Below are positions 1 to 7,450 of a DNA stretch of 24,710 bases, piece after piece (within the stretch, counting starts at the first letter, position 1; every line of letters starts with the position of its first letter). The position numbers and the translations under genes are program-made. The notes beneath the pieces are model-generated. The model was not told the DNA's origin, ran no database searches, and saw nothing but the letters and a program-made list of their open reading frames with translations. The DNA comes from an uncultured Bacteroidota bacterium (lineage in GTDB: Bacteria > Bacteroidota > Bacteroidia > Bacteroidales > P3): contig CACXCY010000222.1 in the NCBI GenBank assembly GCA_902766265.1, forward strand, positions 1 to 24,710. Direction: 5' to 3'.

Positions 1-525
1 AGCTACGACCTGTTTGCGCTTGACAGCAACGAATATGGCGTCGACACTTTGTATTTCAACATTGACCGCATCATAGAGTCGTGGAGCGAGCTCTTCCCCG
101 ATGAGAAGGAGAAAAAGAATGGCGGAGTGACCTCCATCGACTTGGAGCTGGGCACCAAGTTTGTCCTCGAAATGAAAAAAGCCAAACGGAAGAACAGCAA
201 GTTCGTCTTGGTGAAACAGGAACCCATCTACGATACCCTCATCGTGAACGACAGTCTTTTCAGCAAGACCATCCCCGAAAACCAAATTGTGGGATATTTC
301 TGCCCCATGCGACTCACCGAGAAAAGCGAGAGTGTGTACAACTGTCTTGTGTTTCGCAGCAACAGTACCGAAAGCTGGCTGCAGTACGATACCTATATCT
401 CACGCGACGGTGTGCGGTTCAGCACCACCTCCAACAACGGTATGCCGCGAAACGTGCTAATGAACGAAATGTGGCACGACGACGCGCAATATCTGCGCAT
501 CAGCAACATCCGAAAAAGGAAATGA
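1..525 (+). CDS. Hypothetical protein, 5'-truncated by the window edge
   Basis: The reading frame is open from the first base of the window, so this is the 3' part of a longer gene; about 174 residues are visible before the TGA stop at 523-525. I do not recognise the family. The visible part is hydrophilic, has no membrane segment, and carries a lysine-rich stretch (KKAKRKNSK) around visible residues 59-67. It ends in a basic tail (RKRK). Alternating polar and hydrophobic stretches such as KFVLVKQEPIYDTLIV suggest beta strands. A strong hairpin terminator lies about 65 bp downstream, so this is the last gene of its transcript. The true start lies outside the window, and the TTG at 49 should not be taken as one. 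That it is coding is inferred from the long open frame and the correctly placed terminator; no function is proposed. Confidence 0.72.
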   Translation, partial: SYDLFALDSNEYGVDTLYFNIDRIIESWSELFPDEKEKKNGGVTSIDLELGTKFVLEMKKAKRKNSKFVLVKQEPIYDTLIVNDSLFSKTIPENQIVGYFCPMRLTEKSESVYNCLVFRSNSTESWLQYDTYISRDGVRFSTTSNNGMPRNVLMNEMWHDDAQYLRISNIRKRK

Positions 526-590
526 GCAGGCGAGCTCAAACAAACGGAATAGTATCTGACAGCAAACAAAACAACATCAAAACAAACGAC

Positions 591-620
591 GAGGCCCCGC
601 CGAATGGCGGGGCCTCTTTG
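591..620 (+). terminator. Rho-independent terminator, probably bidirectional
   Basis: A perfect 11-bp GC-rich stem (591-601 pairs with 606-616) closes a GAAT loop and is followed by a T-rich stretch (TTTGTTAAA). It sits between the stop of the plus-strand gene (525) and the stop of minus-strand glmM (641). Read on the minus strand the hairpin is also followed by T-rich sequence (GTTTGTTTTG), so it probably ends transcription from both sides. Confidence 0.88.
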
Positions 621-640
621 TTAAACTATATCCTTTACAA

Positions 641-2029
641 TCACCCTATCTGCTGCATCACCCCTTGCGCCAATTCAGCGGCGCGGTCCTCGGTGGCAGC
701 TTCGCTGTAGACGCGCACGATGGGTTCGGTGTTGCTCTTGCGGAGATGCACCCAGCCGTCGGCAAAGTCAATCTTCACACCGTCGATGGTCGTCACCTTC
801 TCCACCTTTGGGTCGGTATTATATTGGGCAGCCACACGAGCCAGAATAGCGTCAACGTCCATATCGGCCGTCAAGTCGATACGATTCTTGCTGATAATGT
901 ATTCAGGATAAGTGCGACGGAGCTCGCTTACCTTCATGCTTTTCTTGGCGAGAAGCGTGAGGAAGAGAGCCACACCCACGAGGGCATCACGGCCATAATG
1001 GAGTGCGGGATAGATGACGCCACCGTTGCCCTCACCGCCAATAACGGCATTTGTGTCACGCATCAGTTTCGTCACATTCACCTCACCCACGGCGGCAGTG
1101 TTATACTCGCAGCCAGCGTAGCGGTGGGTCACATCGCGCAAAGCACGGCTGCTGCTGAGGTTGCTGACGGTATTGCCAGGCGTATGGCTCAACACATAAT
1201 CCGCCACACTCACCAGCGTATATTCTTCGCCAAACATCTCGCCCGTTTCCTGCACCAGCGCCAACCGGTCGACATCGGGGTCGACGACAATACCGAGGTC
1301 GCAATGGTTCTGGCGCACACAGTCGGCAATTTGGGTAAGGTTCTGCGGTATCGGCTCAGGATTGTGAGCAAAATGTCCCGTAGGGTCGCAGTTGAGTTCA
1401 ACAACATCCTGCACCCCAAGGGCACGCAACAGGCGCGGAATGGCCAATCCGCCAGTAGAATTGACGGCATCGACAGCCACCTTGAAATTGGCCTTTCGGA
1501 TGGCTTCGACATCGACCAAATCAAGAGCCAACACCCGTTGTATATGGTTGTCTATCTCGTGCTCCTCAACGGTCACGCTGCCCAAGTCGTCAACCTCGGC
1601 ATAGCACACCTCTCCGCTTTCGGCCAGACGTAGCACCTCTTTGCCCTCAGCGTCGTCGATAAACTCGCCACGCGAATTGAGGAGCTTCAACGCATTCCAA
1701 TGTTTGGGGTTGTGGCTGGCGGTAATGATGATGCCACCATCACAATGGTGATCTATCACAGTCATCTCGGTCGTCGGAGTGGTGGAGAGTCCTGTCTCGA
1801 TAACGTCGATACCCATTCCTTGGAGCGTGCCGACCACAAGGCGGTCAACCATAGCGCCACTCAGGCGCGCATCGCGCCCTACGGCGAGAGTGAGACGTTT
1901 GTTGTTGCTACGTTGGAGGAAAGTTGCGAAAGCAGCAGTAAATTTCACGACATCGATGGGCGACAATCCGTCGCCAGCATGGCCACCTATGGTGCCTCTG
2001 ATGCCTGATATAGATTTGATTAGTGACAT
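641..2029 (-). CDS. glmM: Phosphoglucosamine mutase / phosphohexomutase
   Basis: This is an alpha-D-phosphohexomutase of 462 residues, the usual length for the family. It probably interconverts glucosamine-6-phosphate and glucosamine-1-phosphate in the cytoplasm, feeding UDP-GlcNAc synthesis for peptidoglycan and LPS. The N-terminus has the SGIRGT motif. The catalytic phosphoserine loop TASHNP places the serine near residue 105. The Mg-binding DPDVDR is at 250-255, the sugar-binding GEGNGG at 332-337, and the phosphate-binding loop RKSNTEPIVRVYSEA near the C-terminus. The family consensus there is R-P-S-G-T-E-P; here it reads RKSNTEP, as in some Bacteroidota and archaeal members. The ATG start is followed directly by the conserved N-terminus. 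It lies 111 bp downstream of the secreted-protein gene on the same strand. Glucosamine is preferred over mannose as substrate from family similarity only; phosphomannomutase activity cannot be excluded. Confidence 0.9.
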   Translation of the reverse strand: MSLIKSISGIRGTIGGHAGDGLSPIDVVKFTAAFATFLQRSNNKRLTLAVGRDARLSGAMVDRLVVGTLQGMGIDVIETGLSTTPTTEMTVIDHHCDGGIIITASHNPKHWNALKLLNSRGEFIDDAEGKEVLRLAESGEVCYAEVDDLGSVTVEEHEIDNHIQRVLALDLVDVEAIRKANFKVAVDAVNSTGGLAIPRLLRALGVQDVVELNCDPTGHFAHNPEPIPQNLTQIADCVRQNHCDLGIVVDPDVDRLALVQETGEMFGEEYTLVSVADYVLSHTPGNTVSNLSSSRALRDVTHRYAGCEYNTAAVGEVNVTKLMRDTNAVIGGEGNGGVIYPALHYGRDALVGVALFLTLLAKKSMKVSELRRTYPEYIISKNRIDLTADMDVDAILARVAAQYNTDPKVEKVTTIDGVKIDFADGWVHLRKSNTEPIVRVYSEAATEDRAAELAQGVMQQIG

Positions 2030-2140
2030 ATTATGTTGTATTTTTTCTTTGCTTCAATAATGTATGAGCCGCATTGTAATTGGAAGGTATTGGGTATTGC
2101 GGCTATCTATGCTGGGTTTGGTATCATATTAGATTGTAAC

Positions 2141-5100
2141 TTAACGCAGCAGGAGCACGGTACCTCGCTTTTGAACGGGGTTGCGCGGGTCGGCTTTGGT
2201 GGCGTAGTCGATGATATAGGTATAGACGCCTTGTGGGCAGGGGCTTCCGCTGGAGGTACCATCCCATCCCTCGTCCATATCGGTGGAAGAGTATACCTTT
2301 GCACCTTGGCGGGTGTATATGGTAATCTCGTAGCGGTCGATATCATGGCACTTGACGTAGAAGCGGTTGTTGACGTTCTGTCCAGGAGTAAAGACGTTGG
2401 GAGTAAACAGGCGGTCGCGGAGCATGTGGAGGGTCAGGTATGCGGTATCGGCACATTGGCGGTTGTAGACATCGAGGCGTAATTGAACGGAGTCGGTCTC
2501 ACGATCCACCGTGTGGCGTATATGTATCTGATCCGACCAATATTCGCCGTCAAGGAACCAATAGCGTTCCTCGCCGTAAGGGCTGATGTCGTTGGCCACA
2601 AAGGAGAGGCGTTCTTCGGTGAGGTTGCGAGGGTTGGCCTCTATGGTGGCCACTGGCGGGTGCACAGGGTCGAATGTGAGCGTCGCCGTACTGGGGCAGG
2701 TGTTACGGTCGTTATAATCAACAAGCACGGTATAGGTGGTGGTTTCGTTGGGACGCACGATGATGTCGCGGTTGTGTTCCTGCCCGATAAGCGATGTATC
2801 ACGTGGCGAAGACGACCAGTTGACGTACTCCACCGATGTGCTGACGTGCAGCATCCGCTGTGGTGGACGGCAGGAGTACATATCGGTCACATTGAGATAG
2901 GGCGGATACAACTCAGTAAGATAAAGCGTGATGACGGAGTCGCAGTAAGGCGCCACCATAGAGTGTATGGTGTCGCAATAGAAGCCGCCCAATGTGAGTG
3001 TGCGACCTGCAAAGGAGTATTCGCTGCCCGCGCAGAGTGTGTCGGAGAATGTGGAGTCGTGAGGGCTGACGATGCCGAGATGGAGAATCACGGTGGAGTC
3101 GCATCCCAGAGTGGTTTGGGTGAAGAAAGTGTCGATAGTACTTTCCGTATAGGTTTTTCCAGTCGCGTCCCAATAGAAGCTGTCGCAATACAGCTGAGTG
3201 TCGGCAGTCGAGGTGCTGTATTGCAGTTGCAGGCGCAGGAAGTAGGATGAGTCACATCCGTAAGATGTTTGGTAGCGTCGGCTGGCGAAGGTGGAGGAGT
3301 AATAGGTCGTTCCCTGCCATACATAACTGTCGCATGCGGTAGCCACCGTAGTGTCGCTAATACCGAGGTGGGCAATGAATGTAATGGAGGTATCCCATTG
3401 GCATCCGAACTCATCCATGATGATGGCATTCAGGGAGAAGACACCAGAAGTGTCGCGAACGGTGATAACGGCTGTGCTGTCGTGGGTGGTTATGTTGATC
3501 CCCGGGCGTCCGTTGGTCGAGATGACTGAAGGGTCGAGTTGCCATAGGATAGAGTCTATGCCCACCTGGTATCTGCACTCGGTATTGTAGACGATGTTGC
3601 AGATGTCGAGCGACCAATTGAACACCCATCCGTTGTCGATACCCCAATAGTCGCACAACTGTATCTGCCAAGTGCCGTTGAGGGGGCACCCCACCAGTTG
3701 CGAGAGGTCGTCGGCTGGGAGGTAATAGTCGCTTTTGGTGGCCTTGTTGGAAGGATGGCGCGTGTTGAAGGTGCAAGGTTCCGGCGGTGCGGAGCCGGCG
3801 CGGGCATATCCCGCAGGGATGGGTGGGAAAGTATAGGTGACACAATCCACATAGCCGTTCTCGTTGCCGAAATAGCTGTTGCCGCCGTTAAGACTGGGGG
3901 GGACCAGCTGATAGCCGCTGTTGCGGGAGAAGCAGTAATCCAACCCCACGCCGAACATATTGTAGACGGAGTCGCAGTACTGGCCGTCACCTCCGTCGTA
4001 GACATCATGCTCGGTTCCGCCATAGGGATAGCCCGTGAAGGTCTCTGCACCACCATACCCCCCTTCGGGGATGCCGCTGGCCGCATCCTTGTATTTCAGC
4101 ACAGCCGTGCGTCCGGTGGGGCAGATGATGGAGAGTTTGTAGTCGCCCATGAAGGAATGCTCGTAGTTGACGCAAATGGAGCAGATGTCGCCAGCCGACT
4201 GCACGGTGCGGCCGTTGGGGAAGTCCGTGAAGGTTACTGGCGCCGAATAACATTGCACCTCGCAGTTGGGGCCGTCGGGGATAAAGGTCTTGACCGAATT
4301 GCTCTGCGAGCCCGACTCCGAGAAGATGGAGTGCAACGTGATTTGCGAGTTGGGGCTATAGCCCACATTCAACCGAAGGGTGTCGTTTCCGCAGAGGACC
4401 GACAAGGGGGTGATGGTGCGTATGGGATTGGAGGAGAGGCGCACGCGCACCTGTTCGTTCGTGGACGAGAGGCACCCCATGGTGTCGGTAAGCGTAAGGT
4501 TGACAAAGTAGCAGTTGATGGCGTTATAGGATATCGTGGCCGTTCGCTGGTTCAAGCCCACCAAACTGTCGCCGTTACCGAAGCTCCAGCGATACTTGGT
4601 GGTGGCGTCGCTCGGGGTATAGACGCCGTGCCGATGGGTATAGGTGGCGCTTGCGCGCAGGCGTATTTGCTCGCCGAGACAGATGTTGGCGGCGCGGTAG
4701 ACGTTGGTGTCAAAGCTTATGGTGCCGTCGCTGTTGAGGGTGGTGTCTATCTCCGTATAGCTGCGCAGGCGTCCCGTATCGACGATGTTGCCGTTGCGCA
4801 CTTTGTAGAATACGTCGTCGATAGCGGGTGAGCTGACTTCGCAGGGGAACATGCAATCGGCCAGGAGGAGGAATCCCGTGCCGTTGGACGAATGGCTGAC
4901 GAAGCGTATGGTGAGACAGCCCTCGGTGTTGGCGGCGGTGGCGTAGACGATGAGCGAGTTTGGTGCGTTGAACGAGTTGTTGCCGCAGTAGAGCATGGGG
5001 GCTGCCGTGCTGCCGCCGTCGTAGATGTAGAGTGTGTCGGTAGCGGCCAAGTCAAAATGCTCGAAGGTGATGCTCAAGCGGACGGGAGCGGTGCAGGTGC

Positions 5101-5296
5101 CGCAGACGGTCAGGTAGCAGTCCTCGCCGGAGGGATAGGTGCCGTTGACGCTGGCACTCTGCACATAGGCGCCCATGGAGGGAAGCATGTATGCGTTGCC
5201 ACAATAGCCCGAAGTCAGCTCATAGTGGGTGATATTCTGTGCGAATACCCCTGAGCCGAGAGCCAAGAGCAGTAGTATGGCAAGGTGCTTTTTCAT
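2141..5296 (-). CDS. Large secreted mosaic protein with T9SS (CHU_C) C-terminal sorting domain
   Basis: A 1051-residue exported protein. A clear signal peptide (MKKHLAILLLLALGSGVFAQ) spans residues 1-20. Parts seen in order: a CUB-like beta domain at about 32-146 (LYIYDG, CLTIRF); a PKD-like fold at about 205-288 (YRWSFGNGDS); a region like the proprotein-convertase P domain at about 355-566, ending in LNGTWQIQLCDYWGIDNGW and FNWSLDI; three Cys-rich repeats at about 650-795 with CDSYVW/CDSFYW and GCDS signatures; an Ig/PKD-like stretch; and residues 963-1051, starting LFTPNVFTPGQN, which match the gliding-motility-associated C-terminal (CHU_C, type B) domain. In Bacteroidota that domain directs passage across the outer membrane by the type IX secretion system. 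No catalytic residues were recognised, so an adhesive or structural surface role is inferred. A good promoter lies 80-115 bp upstream. Confidence 0.88.
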   Translation of the reverse strand: MKKHLAILLLLALGSGVFAQNITHYELTSGYCGNAYMLPSMGAYVQSASVNGTYPSGEDCYLTVCGTCTAPVRLSITFEHFDLAATDTLYIYDGGSTAAPMLYCGNNSFNAPNSLIVYATAANTEGCLTIRFVSHSSNGTGFLLLADCMFPCEVSSPAIDDVFYKVRNGNIVDTGRLRSYTEIDTTLNSDGTISFDTNVYRAANICLGEQIRLRASATYTHRHGVYTPSDATTKYRWSFGNGDSLVGLNQRTATISYNAINCYFVNLTLTDTMGCLSSTNEQVRVRLSSNPIRTITPLSVLCGNDTLRLNVGYSPNSQITLHSIFSESGSQSNSVKTFIPDGPNCEVQCYSAPVTFTDFPNGRTVQSAGDICSICVNYEHSFMGDYKLSIICPTGRTAVLKYKDAASGIPEGGYGGAETFTGYPYGGTEHDVYDGGDGQYCDSVYNMFGVGLDYCFSRNSGYQLVPPSLNGGNSYFGNENGYVDCVTYTFPPIPAGYARAGSAPPEPCTFNTRHPSNKATKSDYYLPADDLSQLVGCPLNGTWQIQLCDYWGIDNGWVFNWSLDICNIVYNTECRYQVGIDSILWQLDPSVISTNGRPGINITTHDSTAVITVRDTSGVFSLNAIIMDEFGCQWDTSITFIAHLGISDTTVATACDSYVWQGTTYYSSTFASRRYQTSYGCDSSYFLRLQLQYSTSTADTQLYCDSFYWDATGKTYTESTIDTFFTQTTLGCDSTVILHLGIVSPHDSTFSDTLCAGSEYSFAGRTLTLGGFYCDTIHSMVAPYCDSVITLYLTELYPPYLNVTDMYSCRPPQRMLHVSTSVEYVNWSSSPRDTSLIGQEHNRDIIVRPNETTTYTVLVDYNDRNTCPSTATLTFDPVHPPVATIEANPRNLTEERLSFVANDISPYGEERYWFLDGEYWSDQIHIRHTVDRETDSVQLRLDVYNRQCADTAYLTLHMLRDRLFTPNVFTPGQNVNNRFYVKCHDIDRYEITIYTRQGAKVYSSTDMDEGWDGTSSGSPCPQGVYTYIIDYATKADPRNPVQKRGTVLLLR

Positions 5297-5376
5297 GGGG
5301 CCGATGGTGTGGGTGCTATGGTCTTCTTTCTGTTGTTCAGGCGTCTATATAGTTTCTCCAATATCGCTATAGAATG

Positions 5377-5409
5377 CAAATATACTATCTTTTTATATTT
5401 TTTGCAGAA
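5377..5409 (-). promoter_or_regulatory. Bacteroidota-type promoter for the T9SS-secreted protein
   Basis: On the minus strand TATATTTG (plus 5377-5384) matches the Bacteroidota -7 element TAnnTTTG exactly. A weaker TTCTG (plus 5405-5409) sits 20 nt upstream, where the -33 TTTG-like element is expected, and the spacer is A-rich. The start codon is about 80 nt downstream. This is a consensus match only; no transcript data were available. Confidence 0.6.
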
Positions 5410-5600
5410 GGGGCGGCTATTTTTATGAACAAGGTCGCCGCTTTGGCTTGTGCAAAAGTATGGGGATTTACCCTAACCTGCAGGATTTTTAGTACCTTTT
5501 AGCTGTAATTTCTTGCTAATTGACATAATATCTTTGCCTACTGTGCCTATGGGTTGCCTCTGCTTCGGGTTGGGTTTGCCTCGCGTCCGGATGGCGTCCG

Positions 5601-5644
5601 CCTCTGAGTCACCTCTGAGTTGCCTCTGGGTTTCCTCTGAGTTA
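5601..5644. repeat. Tandem array of four 11-bp units (CCTCTGAGTnn)
   Basis: Four consecutive 11-mers run without gaps: CCTCTGAGTCA, CCTCTGAGTTG, CCTCTGGGTTT and CCTCTGAGTTA. Eight of the 11 positions are identical in all four, and most variation is at the last two or three bases. Related fragments occur on both sides (GTTGCCTCTG near 5553, TTGTCTGAGTTGG near 5653). The 11-bp step is close to one helical turn. Function unknown. Confidence 0.85.
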
Positions 5645-5712
5645 TGGGACCCTTGTCTGAGTTGGCTTTAACTTTTTTTAGGGTTTGCCTCGGGGTGAGG
5701 GGTGGCCGATTT

Positions 5713-5756
5713 CTAACTCTAACCTAACTCTAACCTAACTCTAACTTTACTCTAAC
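5713..5756. repeat. Tandem array of 11-bp units (CTAACTCTAAC)
   Basis: Three perfect consecutive copies of CTAACTCTAAC (5713-5723, 5724-5734, 5735-5745) are followed by one variant, TTTACTCTAAC (5746-5756). Its sequence differs from the neighbouring 5601-5644 array, but the period (11 bp) and the number of units (four) are the same. It lies about 115 bp upstream of the kinase promoter. Confidence 0.9.
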
Positions 5757-5844
5757 TTAAAGTCGACCCCAAATCGTGCCTTCGGATGGGGCGCGCGAGT
5801 GCTTTTCACGTTCTACATTTCACAGGCGGTTTTTGCGGCGTGAT

Positions 5845-5879
5845 TTTTTTCGCCCAATTCAAATAATTTCGTATATTTG
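5845..5879 (+). promoter_or_regulatory. Bacteroidota-type promoter for the kinase-kdsB-SPOR-trmB run
   Basis: TATATTTG at 5872-5879 matches the -7 consensus TAnnTTTG exactly. A T-run ending in TTTTCG, centred near 5849, lies about 20 nt upstream in the -33 position. This leaves a leader of about 115-120 nt before the ATG at 6001. The call rests on consensus and position. Confidence 0.62.
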
Positions 5880-6000
5880 CCTTTTAATAATTTGTATCGT
5901 CGTATAGTTATATTCCTATGTATCAAGCCACAACAGCTTGAATGGGGATTATCAACGGTAGAAAACGGCGGTATTGGTAAGTTGTAATAATTATAGAACT

Positions 6001-6636
6001 ATGCATATAGCTATCGCAGGAAACATCGGTTCGGGCAAGACGACTCTCACCAAGCAGCTGTGCAAGCACTACGGCTACGAGGGCCTCTTTGAGTCTGTGG
6101 ACAACAATCCGTATATCAACAGCTTCTACGAGGACATGCGCCGCTGGAGCTTCAATCTGCAAATCTATTTCCTCTACACGCGTTTCAAACAGACGCTCGA
6201 CATCAAGCGCACGGGGCGCGACTTTATCCAGGACCGCACCCTCTACGAGGATGCCTACATCTTCGCCCCCAACCTGCAAGCCATGGGGCTGATGAACTCG
6301 CGCGACTACGACACCTACCTGGCGCTGTTCGAGTTGCTGCTCTCCTTCCTGGAGCCGCCCGACCTGCTGATATACCTCCGCGCCGACGTGCCGTCGCTCA
6401 TACGGCAGATACAGAAACGCGGCCGCGACTACGAGAACTCCATCCGCCTCGACTACCTCACCAGCTTGAACGACCGCTACGAGAAATGGATCGAGGAATA
6501 CGAGGAGCAGATAAACACCTCGGGCAAAGGCAAGTTGCTCGTCATCGACGTTGAAGACCTCAACTTTGCCGAGTCGCCCGAAGACCTCGGCGTGGTCATC
6601 AACAAGATTGACGCCGAATTCAACGGACTCTTCTAA
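6001..6636 (+). CDS. Deoxynucleoside kinase (dAdo/dGuo kinase family)
   Basis: A 211-residue cytoplasmic kinase of the dCK/dGK family, which phosphorylates deoxynucleosides for nucleotide salvage. The P-loop GNIGSGKTT is at residues 7-15. A Glu near residue 31 (FESVDNNPY) corresponds to the family's catalytic/substrate Glu motif. The DR(S/T) motif appears as QDRTLYEDAYIF (DRT at 78-80), and a LID-type arginine segment KRGRDYE lies at about 139-145. The ATG at 6001 is chosen because the next residues (MHIAIAGNIG) fit the family N-terminus; an in-frame TTG at 5974 would add nine unsupported residues. It is first in a run of four genes on the same strand, 37 bp before kdsB. Preference for deoxyadenosine or deoxyguanosine cannot be read from the sequence with certainty. 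Confidence 0.9.
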   Translation: MHIAIAGNIGSGKTTLTKQLCKHYGYEGLFESVDNNPYINSFYEDMRRWSFNLQIYFLYTRFKQTLDIKRTGRDFIQDRTLYEDAYIFAPNLQAMGLMNSRDYDTYLALFELLLSFLEPPDLLIYLRADVPSLIRQIQKRGRDYENSIRLDYLTSLNDRYEKWIEEYEEQINTSGKGKLLVIDVEDLNFAESPEDLGVVINKIDAEFNGLF

Positions 6637-6673
6637 ACCACCACACCACCGAACGACACACACCCCACCCATC

Positions 6674-7411
6674 ATGAAAGTACTGGCCGTCATTCCCGCA
6701 CGCTACGCCTCCATCCGCTTTCCGGGCAAGCCGCTGGCGTTGATAGCAGGACGTCCCATGATACAATGGGTGTGGGAAGGCGTGAGCCGCATCAGCGTTA
6801 TCTCGGACGCCGTGGTGGCCACCGACGACACGCGCATCTTCGACACCGTGCTCGGCTTCGGCGGACGCGCCATGATGACGGCATCCACCCACCGCAGCGG
6901 CACCGACCGCTGTGGCGAAGTGCTCGACCGCATGGACAGCGACGCCGACGTGATAGTCAACGTGCAGGGCGACGAGCCCCGCGTGGAACATACCCAGATA
7001 GAGTTGCTGGCCTCCTGCTTCGACGACCCCTCGGTGCAGATAGCCACCCTCAAGAAAGAAATCACCTCGGCCGACGACCTCTTCTCGCCCAACGTCGTCA
7101 AAGTGGTCGACGACCTCAAAGGCAACGCCATCTACTTCAGCCGCAACCCGATTCCGTTCGTCAGAGGCAAGGCCGACGACGAATGGCTGCAACACCACAA
7201 GTTCTACAAACACATAGGCATCTACGCCTTCCGCCGCGAGGTGCTGCAACAGGTGGTGCGCCTGCCCCAGAGTCAGTTGGAGACCTGCGAATCGCTCGAA
7301 CAACTGCGCTGGATAGAGAACGGATACCGCATCGCCGTGCGAGAGACCGATGCCGAAAACATAGGCGTGGACACCCCCGAAGACCTCGCCAAACTGCAAA
7401 TGGAACAATAG
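6674..7411 (+). CDS. kdsB: 3-deoxy-manno-octulosonate cytidylyltransferase (CMP-Kdo synthetase)
   Basis: A 245-residue enzyme, the usual family length, that activates Kdo with CTP to CMP-Kdo in the cytoplasm for LPS inner-core/lipid A assembly. The CTP-binding start IPARYASIRFPGKPL spans residues 7-21. Then come HRSGTDRC (73-80), the metal-site loop NVQGDEP (96-102), YFSRNPIPF (154-162), KHIGIYAF (179-186), ESLEQLRW (206-213) and GVDTPEDL (231-238), the last carrying a conserved Asp. The ATG at 6674 is chosen because it gives the canonical N-terminus; the frame runs open further upstream without meaning. The gene starts 37 bp after the kinase stop, so the two are probably co-transcribed. One oddity: after DEP most relatives have Phe or Leu, whereas here the sequence is DEPRVE. 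Confidence 0.94.
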   Translation: MKVLAVIPARYASIRFPGKPLALIAGRPMIQWVWEGVSRISVISDAVVATDDTRIFDTVLGFGGRAMMTASTHRSGTDRCGEVLDRMDSDADVIVNVQGDEPRVEHTQIELLASCFDDPSVQIATLKKEITSADDLFSPNVVKVVDDLKGNAIYFSRNPIPFVRGKADDEWLQHHKFYKHIGIYAFRREVLQQVVRLPQSQLETCESLEQLRWIENGYRIAVRETDAENIGVDTPEDLAKLQMEQ

Positions 7412-7450
7412 CACTCACCCCCGTGAGCATAACGAAAAACACAAGCACTC

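Larger units (their letters stand above)
5297..6000. other. Divergent intergenic region (704 bp) with two promoters and two repeat arrays
   Basis: No credible gene is seen between the minus-strand secreted protein and the plus-strand deoxynucleoside kinase. The stretch holds an outward promoter at each end (5377-5409 minus, about 5845-5879 plus). Between them is a G/T-rich then C/T-rich segment (about 5550-5760) with two short tandem arrays of 11-bp period, at 5601-5644 and 5713-5756. The sequence around 5549-5600 (repeated GGGTTGCCTC and GGGTTTGCCTC) looks like a decayed extension of the first array. A small dyad, CAAGC-N7-GCTTG (5924-5940), lies in the kinase leader. Confidence 0.7.

Noticed and set aside
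2067..2104. Inverted repeat AGCCGCA/TGCGGCT between the secreted protein gene and glmM.
   Set aside because: The stem is only 7 bp with a 24-nt loop and has no following T-tract on either strand, so it is too weak to call a terminator.
5924..5940. CAAGC-N7-GCTTG hairpin in the kinase leader as a riboswitch or attenuator.
   Set aside because: The stem has only five pairs, and no further conserved structure or terminator was seen. It is noted in the intergenic entry only.
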